Of a stretch of DNA of 64,000 nucleotides, positions 34,908 to 43,723 are shown in pieces. The translations under genes and the position numbers were made by a program. Every line of letters begins with the position of its first letter. Within the stretch, counting starts at the first letter, position 1. A model generated the notes under the pieces. That model searched no databases. It was given only the letters and a program-made list of their open reading frames with translations, and was not told where the DNA came from. Source of the DNA: Winogradskyella ludwigii (lineage in GTDB: Bacteria > Bacteroidota > Bacteroidia > Flavobacteriales > Flavobacteriaceae); the NCBI RefSeq assembly GCF_013403985.1, contig NZ_JABFDF010000001.1, positions 1,240,001 through 1,304,000 on the forward strand, written 5' to 3'.

Positions 34908-35408
34908 ATGGAAACATTATTAAACGATTTTTCACCAGGTTTATTTGTAGTATCAACAATATTAATGTTGGTATTAATAGCACTTATGGTGAAGTTTGCT
35001 TGGAAACCAATTCTTGAATCTTTAAATGAAAGAGAAGAAGGTATTCAAGGAGCATTAGATGCAGCTGAAAAAGCAAAAATTGAAATGACCAATCTTCAGG
35101 CAGATAATGAAAGATTGTTACAAGAAGCGCGTTTAGAAAGAGAAACGATGTTGAAAGAAGCTCGTGAGCTTAAGAGCAACATGATTGCAGAAGCAGAATC
35201 TCAAGCTCAAGAGCAAGCTAATAAAATGATTGTTCAAGCACAAGAAGCAATTGCTAGTGAAAAGAAAGCTGCAATGGCAGAATTAAAAAGTCATGTCGCT
35301 GGTTTATCTTTAGATATTGCAGAAAAAGTAGTGCGTAACGAATTATCTAACAAGGACAAGCAACTTCAGTTAGTTGAGTCTATGTTAGCTGAAGCAACTT
35401 TAAACTAA
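34908..35408 (+). CDS. atpF: ATP synthase F0 subunit b
   Basis: A 166 aa stator subunit: one N-terminal membrane helix (about 10-30, ending KFAWKPILESL) and a long Glu/Ala/Lys-rich coiled coil to the C-terminus, the standard layout. The FAWKPI motif at the end of the membrane helix is a family mark. The delta subunit gene starts 6 bases after its stop. Confidence 0.95.
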   Translation: METLLNDFSPGLFVVSTILMLVLIALMVKFAWKPILESLNEREEGIQGALDAAEKAKIEMTNLQADNERLLQEARLERETMLKEARELKSNMIAEAESQAQEQANKMIVQAQEAIASEKKAAMAELKSHVAGLSLDIAEKVVRNELSNKDKQLQLVESMLAEATLN

Positions 35409-35414
35409 GAATTC

Positions 35415-35951
35415 ATGTCAGGATCAAGAGCAGCCATTAGATACGCTAAAGCGGTTTTAAGTTTAGCAACAGATCATAAATCTTCGGACGCAGTAAATAG
35501 TGATATGAAATCTATCGCTACTGCTATTGCTGAGAGTGAAGATTTAAATCAGATGCTTCAAAGTCCTGTAGTAAGATCTTCAGACAAAAAAGCGGTATTA
35601 TTAGCAGTATTTAAAAATGCTAACGTTGCAACCACTAATTTAATAGATACTTTAATCGCTAACAAAAGATTACCATTGTTAAAAGATGTAGCATCTAGTT
35701 ATATTCATTTATACGATGAGTTAAGAGGGAGCCAAACAGCAACTGTTACAACAGCGATTCCACTTACTGAAGATTTAAAAACTAAAGTGTTAGCTAAGGT
35801 TAAAGAACTTACAGGAAAAGACGCTGAATTAGAAAATATTATTGATGAAAACATTTTAGGTGGTTTCATATTACGAGTTGGAGATACACAGTATAATGCT
35901 AGTATTTCAAACAAACTCGATAAATTAAAAAGAGAATTTACATTAAATTAA
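35415..35951 (+). CDS. atpH: ATP synthase F1 subunit delta
   Basis: A 178 aa peripheral stalk subunit. AAIRYAKAVLSLA at the N-terminus and the C-terminal IDENILGGFILRVGDTQYNAS are typical of the OSCP/delta family. It links the b dimer to the alpha/beta head. A 56-base gap to atpA holds near-repeats of TAAAGGCTAACAG-like sequence without a stable hairpin. Confidence 0.95.
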   Translation: MSGSRAAIRYAKAVLSLATDHKSSDAVNSDMKSIATAIAESEDLNQMLQSPVVRSSDKKAVLLAVFKNANVATTNLIDTLIANKRLPLLKDVASSYIHLYDELRGSQTATVTTAIPLTEDLKTKVLAKVKELTGKDAELENIIDENILGGFILRVGDTQYNASISNKLDKLKREFTLN

Positions 35952-36007
35952 TATAGTTTTAGGTTAGTTCTAAAGGCTAACAGTTAAAAGCTAAAGACTT
36001 AAAAGAG

Positions 36008-37588
36008 ATGGCAGAAGTAAAACCAGCTGAAATATCAGCAATCTTAAAACAACAACTTTCAGGTTTTGAAGCAGGTGCTTCATTAGACGAAGTTGGAACA
36101 GTATTAACTGTAGGTGATGGTATTGTACGTGCTTACGGATTGGCTAATGTGCAATATGGCGAATTAGTTGAATTTGATGGTGGTGCAGAAGGTATTGTAC
36201 TTAACCTTGAGGAAGATAATGTAGGTATTGTACTTTTAGGAACTTCAGTAGGTATTAAAGAAGGGTCTACAGTAAAACGTACGGAACGTATCGCATCTGT
36301 GAAAGTAGGTGAAGGTATTGTTGGTCGTGTGGTAGATACTTTAGGTAACCCAATTGATGGTAAAGGACCAATCGCTGGAACAACTTACGAAATGCCTTTA
36401 GAGCGTAAAGCACCAGGTGTTATCTATAGAGAACCAGTAACAGAGCCGTTACAAACAGGTATTAAAGCAATTGATGCTATGATCCCAGTTGGTAGAGGTC
36501 AACGTGAATTGGTAATTGGAGATAGACAAACAGGTAAGACTGCCGTTTGTATTGATGCGATCTTAAATCAAAAAGAATTTTACGATGCAGGCGAGCCTGT
36601 ATATTGTATATATGTTGCTATTGGCCAAAAGGCTTCTACTGTAGCTTTAATTGCTAAAACTTTAGAAGAAAAAGGAGCTTTAGCATACACAACAATAGTA
36701 GCTGCAAACGCATCAGATCCTGCTGCAATGCAAGTTTATGCACCTTTTACAGGAGCATCTATTGGTGAGTACTTTAGAGATACTGGTAGACCAGCTTTAA
36801 TTGTATTTGATGATTTATCAAAACAAGCTGTTGCTTACCGTGAGGTATCTTTATTATTAAGACGTCCACCAGGACGTGAGGCATATCCTGGTGATGTATT
36901 TTATTTACACTCAAGATTATTAGAGCGTTCTGCAAAAATCATTAATAATGATGAGATTGCTAAAGAAATGAATGACCTTCCAGATGTTTTAAAACCTTTA
37001 GTTAAAGGTGGTGGTTCATTAACAGCTTTACCAATTATTGAAACACAAGCAGGTGACGTTTCAGCATATATTCCAACCAACGTAATTTCTATTACAGATG
37101 GTCAGATTTTCTTAGATGGTGATTTATTTAACTCTGGTGTTCGTCCAGCAATTAACGTAGGTATTTCTGTATCTCGTGTTGGTGGTAATGCTCAGATTAA
37201 ATCTATGAAGAAAGTATCTGGTACTTTAAAATTAGATCAAGCTCAGTATCGTGAATTAGAAGCGTTTGCTAAGTTTGGTTCAGATTTAGATGCGGTTACT
37301 TTGAACGTAATTAATAAAGGTAAGCGTAATGTTGAAATATTAAAACAAGCGCAAAATGATCCTTTTAAAGTTGAAGATCAAGTAGCAATTATCTATGCTG
37401 GTTCTAAAAACTTATTAAAAGACGTTCCTGTAGAGAAAGTAAAAGAATTTGAACGCGATTTTATCGAGTTTTTAAATGCAAAGCATAGCGATACGCTTAG
37501 TACTTTAAAAGCAGGTAAATTAACTGATGAGGTTATTGATACATTAACAAGTGTAGCAAAAGATCTTTCAGCAAAGTATAGATCATAA
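36008..37588 (+). CDS. atpA: ATP synthase F1 subunit alpha
   Basis: A 526 aa non-catalytic nucleotide-binding subunit. Walker A GDRQTGKT near residue 177, the Walker B-like [10 protein letters not shown] near 270 and the conserved [20 protein letters not shown] near 290 are present. It is followed by a long perfect hairpin and then atpG. The beta subunit gene that it pairs with is not in the window. Confidence 0.98.
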   Translation: MAEVKPAEISAILKQQLSGFEAGASLDEVGTVLTVGDGIVRAYGLANVQYGELVEFDGGAEGIVLNLEEDNVGIVLLGTSVGIKEGSTVKRTERIASVKVGEGIVGRVVDTLGNPIDGKGPIAGTTYEMPLERKAPGVIYREPVTEPLQTGIKAIDAMIPVGRGQRELVIGDRQTGKTAVCIDAILNQKEFYDAGEPVYCIYVAIGQKASTVALIAKTLEEKGALAYTTIVAANASDPAAMQVYAPFTGASIGEYFRDTGRPALIVFDDLSKQAVAYREVSLLLRRPPGREAYPGDVFYLHSRLLERSAKIINNDEIAKEMNDLPDVLKPLVKGGGSLTALPIIETQAGDVSAYIPTNVISITDGQIFLDGDLFNSGVRPAINVGISVSRVGGNAQIKSMKKVSGTLKLDQAQYRELEAFAKFGSDLDAVTLNVINKGKRNVEILKQAQNDPFKVEDQVAIIYAGSKNLLKDVPVEKVKEFERDFIEFLNAKHSDTLSTLKAGKLTDEVIDTLTSVAKDLSAKYRS

Positions 37589-37595
37589 AGTTATC

Positions 37596-37635
37596 AATTT
37601 AGAGTTGTGAGTCAATTGACTCATAACTCTAAATT
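37596..37635. repeat. 40-base near-perfect palindrome between atpA and atpG
   Basis: Two 18-base arms (37596-37613 and 37618-37635) around AATT, differing only by one G-T wobble pair. There is no downstream T-run. In RNA it would be a very stable hairpin inside the operon message. Confidence 0.75.
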
Positions 37636-37651
37636 AATATTATTAAACTAA

Positions 37652-37679
37652 TGTCACTCTAAGAGAAATCGAAGAGTCT
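37652..37679. repeat. Dispersed intergenic repeat copy
   Basis: TGTCACTCTAAGAG...CGAAGAGTCT, containing ACTCT/AGAGT arms. It is of the same general kind as the block at 25214-25233 and as the TGAGCGAAGTCGAAG repeats widespread in flavobacterial genomes. It lies 15 bases before atpG. Confidence 0.4.
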
Positions 37680-37693
37680 TTATCAAATAAAGA

Positions 37694-38554
37694 ATGGCTA
37701 ATTTAAAAGAAATACGTAATAGAATAGCGTCAGTATCTTCAACGATGCAGATTACTAGTGCCATGAAAATGGTATCTGCTGCTAAGTTAAAGAAAGCTCA
37801 AGATGCTATTACGGCAATGCGTCCTTACTCTAATAAATTAACTGAATTATTACAGAGTTTAAGTGCAACTTTAGATGAGGATTCTGGAAGTAAATATTCA
37901 GAACAACGCGAAGTTAAAAACGTACTTATTGTTTCAGTGACATCTAATAGAGGATTATGTGGTGCGTTTAATTCTAATATTATTAAGCAAACTAATAACT
38001 TGATTAATAATGTTTACGCAACTAAAAATGTTTCTGTTTTAGCAATAGGAAAAAAATCTAACGATGCGTTTGCAAAGCAAGACAGAGTTATTGCTAATAA
38101 GAGTGAAATTTTTGACGATTTAACCTATGATAATGTTTCTGAAATAGCAGAAATGTTAATGGAGAAATTTGTTTCAGGTGAGTTTGATAAGATTGAAGTG
38201 GTATACAATCATTTTAAGAACGCAGCAACACAAATCATAATGACTGAGCAGTTTTTACCAATTGTACCAGTTGAAAATGATGACAATGTAAATTTAGATT
38301 ACGTTTTTGAACCTTCTAAATTAGAAATTGTTGAAGAATTAATACCTAAGTCATTAAAGACACAATTATATAAAGGTATTAGAGATTCTTTTGCTTCAGA
38401 ACATGGTGCTCGTATGACAGCTATGCATAAAGCAACAGATAACGCAACAGAATTAAGAGATCAGCTTAAATTAACTTATAATAAAGCACGTCAAGCTGCA
38501 ATTACTAACGAGATCTTAGAGATTGTTGGTGGTGCAGAAGCTTTAAATAATTAA
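37694..38554 (+). CDS. atpG: ATP synthase F1 subunit gamma
   Basis: A 286 aa central rotor subunit. The N-terminal coiled-coil strand (NLKEIRNRIASVSSTMQIT) and C-terminal strand (MHKATDNATELRDQLKLTYNKARQA) are typical, as is TSNRGLCGAFN near residue 83. It is the last ATP synthase gene here; atpD and atpC do not follow. Confidence 0.97.
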   Translation: MANLKEIRNRIASVSSTMQITSAMKMVSAAKLKKAQDAITAMRPYSNKLTELLQSLSATLDEDSGSKYSEQREVKNVLIVSVTSNRGLCGAFNSNIIKQTNNLINNVYATKNVSVLAIGKKSNDAFAKQDRVIANKSEIFDDLTYDNVSEIAEMLMEKFVSGEFDKIEVVYNHFKNAATQIIMTEQFLPIVPVENDDNVNLDYVFEPSKLEIVEELIPKSLKTQLYKGIRDSFASEHGARMTAMHKATDNATELRDQLKLTYNKARQAAITNEILEIVGGAEALNN

Positions 38555-38557
38555 CAA

Positions 38558-38577
38558 ATTCCTACGATAGTAGGGAT
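38558..38577. repeat. Short palindrome, flavobacterial intergenic repeat type
   Basis: ATTCCTAC-GATA-GTAGGGAT, an 8-base stem with one wobble, followed by CTC. It closely resembles the palindrome at 43360-43379 (ATTCCTGC...GCAGGAATCTC), so both probably belong to one repeat family. Confidence 0.55.
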
Positions 38578-38595
38578 CTCTCACATAAAATATTT

Positions 38596-38627
38596 AAACC
38601 TAACTTTAACGAGTTAGGTTTTTTTTA
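38596..38627 (+). terminator. Terminator of the ATP synthase operon
   Basis: A 9-base perfect stem AAACCTAAC/GTTAGGTTT (38596-38604 and 38613-38621), an 8-base loop and an uninterrupted T-run, 42 bases after atpG. Confidence 0.85.
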
Positions 38628-38683
38628 TGTTTTCATGTAACATTTTTTTGATTTTGTATCTAAAAGGAAAATCTAATCATAAA

Positions 38684-39535
38684 ATGAATATCATGAGACA
38701 CCTAAAAACACCTTTCTTAATCCTAACGTTCTTTATGTCAGCGTTTGTTTACGCGCAACATCAATCTTTTCAAGTCGAAGTTTACGGAAAGGGAGATCCA
38801 ATTTTATTATTTCCAGGTTTCGGTTGTCCTGGTACAGTTTGGGAAGATGCAGTTACAGAGCTTTCTAAAACTAATGAATGCCATGTGTTTACATTTGCTG
38901 GATTTGGTAATGTACCACCTATTGAAAAACCTTGGCTACCAAAAATTAAAGAAGAAATTATAACCTATATTTCAGACAATAACCTAGAACAAATAACTCT
39001 AATTGGTCATAGTTTAGGTGGTGCTTTAAGCTTATGGTTAGGGACTGAAATAGGTTTAGACCTTAAAAATATTATTACAGTAGATGCATTGCCATCTACA
39101 GGCGCTCTTATGATGCCTAATTTTAATAGCGAGATGATTGTTTATGATAATCCTTACAACAAACAATTATTAGAGCTTAGCGATGAGAATTTTGAAGCAA
39201 TGGCATCTCAGATGGCTTCAGGAATGGTTCTTAATGACGAAAAAAAAGAAATTATAAAAGATTGGTTGGTCCATACAGATAGAGAAACTTATGTTTATGG
39301 TTATACAGATTTATTAAAATTAGATTTAAGAACTGACATTTCAAGAATTACGGTACCTGTAACAATACTTGCAGCTACGAAACCTTATGGCTTAGAAACC
39401 GTAAAAAAGACGAATGCAGACCAATACAAGAATCTTAAAAATTATGAAATTAAGTTTGCAGAAGAATCGGCACATTTTATAATGTTCGACCAACCAAAGT
39501 GGTTACTAGAGGCTATTAAAATGGAATTAAATTAA
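38684..39535 (+). CDS. Secreted alpha/beta hydrolase
   Basis: The frame is open from 38627, but the signal peptide (MRHLKTPFLILTFFMSAFVYAQ) begins near ATG 38684 or 38693; I use 38684. The product is about 283 aa. LLFPGFGCPGTVWED is the oxyanion region, GHSLGGA contains the nucleophile Ser, and SAHFIMFDQP the catalytic His. The substrate cannot be told: esterase, lipase and haloperoxidase-like members share these motifs. Its stop is two bases before the ECF sigma factor gene, suggesting a common transcript. Confidence 0.85.
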   Translation: MNIMRHLKTPFLILTFFMSAFVYAQHQSFQVEVYGKGDPILLFPGFGCPGTVWEDAVTELSKTNECHVFTFAGFGNVPPIEKPWLPKIKEEIITYISDNNLEQITLIGHSLGGALSLWLGTEIGLDLKNIITVDALPSTGALMMPNFNSEMIVYDNPYNKQLLELSDENFEAMASQMASGMVLNDEKKEIIKDWLVHTDRETYVYGYTDLLKLDLRTDISRITVPVTILAATKPYGLETVKKTNADQYKNLKNYEIKFAEESAHFIMFDQPKWLLEAIKMELN

Positions 39536-39537
39536 GA

Positions 39538-40023
39538 TTGACCTCAGTGGAATTCGAAAAAATATATGAAGATAATTATCCTAAAGTCATGCGCTTGTGT
39601 ATGGGTTATTGCAATGGGAATGAACCTCAAGCCAAAGATTTAGCTCAAGACGTATTTGTCAAAGTTTGGGATAATTTGAAGACTTTTAGAAAAGATTCTA
39701 GTATTTCTACATGGATTTATAGAATTACGGTAAACACTTGCTTAGTGCATATTAGAGAGGCTAAAAAGCTTAAGTTTTCTAAAAAATTACCAATTGATTT
39801 GGAAAGTAAATTTGAGATTGTTAAAGAAAATCAAGAAAATAGATTTCAGCAATTATATAAGTGCATAAACAAACTTACAGCAGATAATAAAGCTATTATT
39901 TTACTTGAACTTGAAGGCTTGCAACAAAAGGAAATCGCAGAGGTTATGGGATTAAAACATGAAGCCGTCAGGGTTAGAATCCACCGTATTAAAAAAGAAC
40001 TAACAAAATGTGTTAAGCAATGA
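39538..40023 (+). CDS. ECF RNA polymerase sigma factor (sigma-70 family)
   Basis: A 161 aa protein with sigma2 (EDNYPKVMRLCMGYCN, then DLAQDVFVKVWDNL) and sigma4 (LEGLQQKEIAEVMGLKHEAVRVRIHRIKKEL) domains. The start is TTG at 39538. The next gene overlaps it by 4 bases and encodes a membrane protein, the usual place of an anti-sigma factor. Confidence 0.92.
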   Translation: MTSVEFEKIYEDNYPKVMRLCMGYCNGNEPQAKDLAQDVFVKVWDNLKTFRKDSSISTWIYRITVNTCLVHIREAKKLKFSKKLPIDLESKFEIVKENQENRFQQLYKCINKLTADNKAIILLELEGLQQKEIAEVMGLKHEAVRVRIHRIKKELTKCVKQ

Positions 40024-40574
40024 AAAATTTTGAAGATATAAAAGCACAATGGGAAAATCAAGGAGACATAAAACCTCCGGTAAATGGTATAGAAACCATT
40101 ATTAATAAGACAAACGCTTTAAAAAATGGACAACGAATTACTAATAGCATTTTGGCTGTTACTGCAGGATTATTAATTATTTTCTTTTTCTATGTAAAAG
40201 CTTATTTAGAAGTGAAGGCAACAATAGCTTTATCTTTAATGATATTAGTAATATTTATAAGAATTGCTCTAGAGATCATTAGTCTTAATACGCTTAAGCA
40301 TATCAATTTCGCTGAAGACAATCAACGTTTTAAAAATAGGTTACTCAGATATTATAAAAAAAGACTTCGTACACATTATATTTTCACACCTATAATTTTA
40401 TTATTTTATATCGTTGGCTTTGTAATGCTAATGCCGTATTTTAAAATGAGTCTTTCAAAGGGATTTTACACCTACATTCAAATATCAGGATGTGTTATTA
40501 TTAGTGTTGGACTATTCTTGCTTTTCAAGGTGATTAAAAAAGAACTATTAAGCATTAAACAGTTAATGAATTAA
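40020..40574 (+). CDS. Membrane protein, candidate anti-sigma factor
   Basis: A 184 aa protein with a soluble N-terminus (about 1-38, KNFEDIKAQWENQGDIKPP), two membrane helices (about 42-85), a basic cytoplasmic loop and two more helices. No zinc-binding anti-sigma motif is visible. The 4-base overlap with the sigma factor gene is the main support for a regulatory partnership. Confidence 0.55.
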   Translation: MKNFEDIKAQWENQGDIKPPVNGIETIINKTNALKNGQRITNSILAVTAGLLIIFFFYVKAYLEVKATIALSLMILVIFIRIALEIISLNTLKHINFAEDNQRFKNRLLRYYKKRLRTHYIFTPIILLFYIVGFVMLMPYFKMSLSKGFYTYIQISGCVIISVGLFLLFKVIKKELLSIKQLMN

Positions 40575-40756
40575 TAGTTCTAGTTAATGATATTTACCAT
40601 TAAAAAATGGCTGTAAGAGTTTAATTTGTAAGAATTTATATAATTTCATGTAAATTTTCTTACTTTAAATTGTTGTTTATCGGATTAATAAAACTTTTGT
40701 AGATGTAATGTCAATTTTTGTATATCTTGCCCCTCCAAACCTTAACCTACATTACA

Positions 40757-41296
40757 ATGAAACTACTAAGAAAGGCGGCTTTCGCCATGATTTTAGCTGT
40801 TATTTTCGGGATTACTTTTCCGTGTTCTGGTCAAACCAATTCAGCTATAACGACGTATCAAGAGCAAGCACCATTTAACGTAAACTCTGTTTATTTTCAA
40901 GAATGGTATGCAGGTATTAAAGTTGGTGGAACAGGAATAAATATGTTTCTACCAATAACTGATCTTGCCGATGATATTAAAATTGACCGTGTTTATTTTA
41001 GAAACCTCACAGCAGAATTAAGCAAACAAAAAGGGAAGTACTTTGCACGTCTTAAAAATACATCTCCTTATTATACATTTAAGAAGTCTGAAGCACCTGC
41101 AGATTATCCGTTTAAGCTTAAAGACAATGAATGTGTTGTAAGTTATATACAAAATGGTACAACAAAATATTATAAAATTAAAGTACTTAACGAAGTTGCT
41201 GGGACTTACTATAAAGATGGACCACCTTCTACGTATACAGGAGAAAGATCTACAGGTTTAGCATCAGTAGATGATAGCGAAATCGATGAAGATTAA
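40757..41296 (+). CDS. Secreted protein of unknown function
   Basis: The frame opens at 40718, but the signal peptide MKLLRKAAFAMILAVIFGITFPCSGQ begins at ATG 40757, giving 179 aa. The mature part is probably beta-rich, with an acidic C-terminus (SVDDSEIDED). No family recognised. A near-consensus promoter-like stretch lies just upstream, and a strong terminator follows, so it is probably a single-gene unit. Confidence 0.7.
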   Translation: MKLLRKAAFAMILAVIFGITFPCSGQTNSAITTYQEQAPFNVNSVYFQEWYAGIKVGGTGINMFLPITDLADDIKIDRVYFRNLTAELSKQKGKYFARLKNTSPYYTFKKSEAPADYPFKLKDNECVVSYIQNGTTKYYKIKVLNEVAGTYYKDGPPSTYTGERSTGLASVDDSEIDED

Positions 41297-41318
41297 ATCT
41301 TAAAACACAATTTTATAC

Positions 41319-41348
41319 AGCCTTGCTTTTTAAGCAAGGCTTTTTTTG
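41319..41348 (+). terminator. Intrinsic terminator after the secreted protein gene
   Basis: A 10-base perfect stem AGCCTTGCTT/AAGCAAGGCT with a TTT loop, followed by seven T. Confidence 0.88.
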
Positions 41349-41380
41349 TTTCAAGGATTAAAAGACCAATATTTATTTAA

Positions 41381-41388
41381 TACTTTTG
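41381..41388 (+). promoter_or_regulatory. -7 element of the flippase gene
   Basis: TACTTTTG, an exact TAnnTTTG match 22 bases before the TTG start. The nearest TTG upstream is too far for a standard -33. Confidence 0.45.
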
Positions 41389-41410
41389 AGTGTCATAATA
41401 ATTAACAAGA

Positions 41411-42868
41411 TTGAGCGGATTCAAATCACTTTTTAAACAAACATTCATTTATGGTTTAGCCACTGTGCTTCCACGAATGTTAAGCTTTATTTTGGTGCCA
41501 CTTTATACCAATCCAGAGGTGTTATCTGTAGAAGAATATGGACGCGTATCTTTCATTTTTGCTTACTTCGTGCTTTTTAATGTGGTTTTGGCTTATGGTA
41601 TGGAAACCGCTTTTTTTAGGTTTTTCAACAAAGAAGACAATCAAGATAAAGTAACAAGTACGTCTGCAATTTCATTAATTATAAGTTCTTTCGCCTTAAT
41701 GGGAATTGCTTTTCTGTTTAGACATCAGATTTCAACACTTATAAATATAGAGCTTAAGTACCTTAATTTGGTATTTATAATCTTGCTTTTGGATGCTTTG
41801 GTTATAATTCCATTTGCTTGGTTAAGAGCCATTGCAAAACCTATGCGATATGCTATTATTAAAATACTTAGTGTCGCTATTAATTTAGGTCTTAATGTGT
41901 TCTTGTTATTATATTTAAAAGGGTTAGCAGAAGGCAATTCGTTTTTTAGTAGCATTTATATTAAAGATTTTGAAATCAGTTATATTTTCATTTCCAATTT
42001 AGTAGCAAGTGGAGTTACGTTGTTAATATTATTGCCATTTTACGCTAAAATCAAATTAACCTTCGATATTATATTATGGAAAAAAATGATGCGTTATGCG
42101 ATGCCTGTTCTTATTGCTGGAATAGCTTATTCTGTTAATGAAACCTTCGATCGTATTTTATTAGAAAATCTATTACCAGAAGATGTTGCAGATGAACAAT
42201 TGGGCATGTACTCAGCATGTTACAAACTCGCGCTTTTCATGACGTTGTTTGCTACAGCATTTCGTTTAGGTATAGAACCTTACTTCTTTAGCCATTCTAA
42301 AACAAAAAATCCACAAAAAAATTATGCGAAAATTTTAGAATATTTTGTGGCCTTAGGTTCTGTAATTTTATTGACGGTTGTTGTCTTTGCAGATTTACTA
42401 AAACCATACATTATTTTAAGTGAGGCTTATTATGAAGCCATGTGGATTGTCCCTTTTATTTTGCTAGCCAATTTCTGTTTAGGTATTTATCACAACCTTT
42501 CGGTTTGGTATAAAATAACGGATCGTACTAAATATGGTGCTTACATTTCAATATTTGGAGCCACAGTAACCTTGGTATTAAATTATGTATTAATTCCTAT
42601 TATAGGTTTTAAAGGTTCAGCTATTGCAACACTTTCTGCTTATGCACTAATGATGTTGTTATCTTTATATTTTGGAAGAAAATACTATCCGATTCCTTAT
42701 AATTTGAAGAAAATAGGTTTATATCTAGTGGTTTCAACGCTGTTTTCGTTTATATTTTTCTATAACTATCGAGAGAATTATATGATCGGAATTGCGATGT
42801 TAATTGTATTTTTGGGATTAGTTATTCTTCTTGAAAAGAAGGAATTAAAACAAGTATTGAAACGCTAA
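41411..42868 (+). CDS. Polysaccharide/lipid-linked oligosaccharide flippase
   Basis: A 485 aa protein with about 14 membrane segments and the opening FKQTFIYGLATVLPRMLSF, typical of the MOP-superfamily polysaccharide biosynthesis exporters. RYAMPVLIAGIAYSVNETFDRILLE near residue 225 begins the second half of the fold. The start is TTG at 41411. It is separate from the polysaccharide locus at the left of the window and next to dut, as in other flavobacteria, so it may serve a different glycan. Confidence 0.82.
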   Translation: MSGFKSLFKQTFIYGLATVLPRMLSFILVPLYTNPEVLSVEEYGRVSFIFAYFVLFNVVLAYGMETAFFRFFNKEDNQDKVTSTSAISLIISSFALMGIAFLFRHQISTLINIELKYLNLVFIILLLDALVIIPFAWLRAIAKPMRYAIIKILSVAINLGLNVFLLLYLKGLAEGNSFFSSIYIKDFEISYIFISNLVASGVTLLILLPFYAKIKLTFDIILWKKMMRYAMPVLIAGIAYSVNETFDRILLENLLPEDVADEQLGMYSACYKLALFMTLFATAFRLGIEPYFFSHSKTKNPQKNYAKILEYFVALGSVILLTVVVFADLLKPYIILSEAYYEAMWIVPFILLANFCLGIYHNLSVWYKITDRTKYGAYISIFGATVTLVLNYVLIPIIGFKGSAIATLSAYALMMLLSLYFGRKYYPIPYNLKKIGLYLVVSTLFSFIFFYNYRENYMIGIAMLIVFLGLVILLEKKELKQVLKR

Positions 42869-42921
42869 TCGTTTTGTTATCTTGAGTACAATAGGAAAGC
42901 TAGAACAAATTGAATAAATAA

Positions 42922-43356
42922 ATGAAGATCAAAATAATAAATAAATCAAGTCACGATTTACCACATTACGAAACTATAGCTTCGGCAGGAATGGATTTGC
43001 GTGCTAATTTATCTGAATCTAGAATTCTAAAACCTTTGGAGCGTACCATTGTTGGTACAGGTTTGTTTATAGAATTACCAGTTGGGATTGAAGCACAAGT
43101 AAGACCAAGAAGTGGGTTAGCAGCAAAAAAAGGAATCACAGTATTAAATGCACCAGGAACTGTAGATGCAGATTATAGAGGTGAAATAGGAGTGATTTTA
43201 GTAAACCTTTCAAATGAGGATTTTGAAATTAATAATGGCGAACGTATTGCGCAATTAGTCATAGCAAAACATGAACGTGCAGATTGGGAACAGGTAGAAA
43301 TTTTATCTGATACAGATAGAGGAGAAGGTGGTTTTGGAAGTACAGGAGTCAGGTGA
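42922..43356 (+). CDS. dut: dUTP diphosphatase
   Basis: A 144 aa trimeric dUTPase: hydrolyses dUTP to dUMP, keeping uracil out of DNA. All five motifs are visible: AGMDLRA near residue 23, [12 protein letters not shown] near 61, [11 protein letters not shown] near 77, [10 protein letters not shown] near 100 and GEGGFGSTG at the C-terminus. A palindromic repeat begins 4 bases after the stop. Confidence 0.97.
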   Translation: MKIKIINKSSHDLPHYETIASAGMDLRANLSESRILKPLERTIVGTGLFIELPVGIEAQVRPRSGLAAKKGITVLNAPGTVDADYRGEIGVILVNLSNEDFEINNGERIAQLVIAKHERADWEQVEILSDTDRGEGGFGSTGVR

Positions 43357-43359
43357 CCA

Positions 43360-43379
43360 ATTCCTGCGTACGCAGGAAT
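43360..43379. repeat. Perfect 20-base palindrome
   Basis: ATTCCTGCGTACGCAGGAAT is its own reverse complement. It lies between dut and the GIY-YIG remnant and is related to the copies at 38558, 43660 and 43699. Confidence 0.75.
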
Positions 43380-43395
43380 CTCAAAGTAAAAAAGC

Positions 43396-43652
43396 ATGGA
43401 CCATTGGTATGTTTACATAATGAGTAATAGAAAAGATGGTGTATTATACATTGGATTAACTAGTAATATTGAAGAAAGAGTAAAAGAACATAAGTTAAAA
43501 GTTTACCCTAAATCATTTACTGCAAAATATAATTGTGATAAATTGATGTATTTTGAAGAGTTTGGAAAATTGAATTAATAGAAGAAATGAACCCTAGTTG
43601 GTCGGATATAAGTACTAACTGGAACCTGAATTATAATAAACTAAGGAAATAG
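43396..43652 (+). pseudogene. GIY-YIG endonuclease-like gene, internally deleted
   Basis: The first 58 codons (WYVYIMSN, LYIGLTSNIEERVKEHK, LMYFEEFG) encode the N-terminal part of a UPF0213/GIY-YIG nuclease, then the frame stops at 43578. The +2 frame continues with KIELIEEMNPSWSDISTNW, the known end of such proteins, up to the TAG at 43650-43652. The middle segment that normally joins them (about 16-20 residues, REKQIK..GSRAKK) is missing, so a deletion with a frameshift has inactivated the gene. Family members normally have about 85-100 aa. Confidence 0.8.
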
Positions 43653-43659
43653 TAAAAAG

Positions 43660-43679
43660 ATTCCAGTTTTCACTGGAAT
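43660..43679. repeat. Palindromic repeat
   Basis: ATTCCAGT-TTTC-ACTGGAAT, an 8-base perfect stem with a 4-base loop, 8 bases after the GIY-YIG remnant. Confidence 0.65.
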
Positions 43680-43698
43680 TAAGTTTAATCACAAAAAG

Positions 43699-43718
43699 AT
43701 ACCTGCTTTCGCAGGCAT
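43699..43718. repeat. Palindromic repeat
   Basis: CCTGC-TTTC-GCAGG core (43702-43715) with partly paired flanks, directly before the nucleotidyltransferase ATG at 43724. Confidence 0.6.
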
Positions 43719-43723
43719 ATGAT

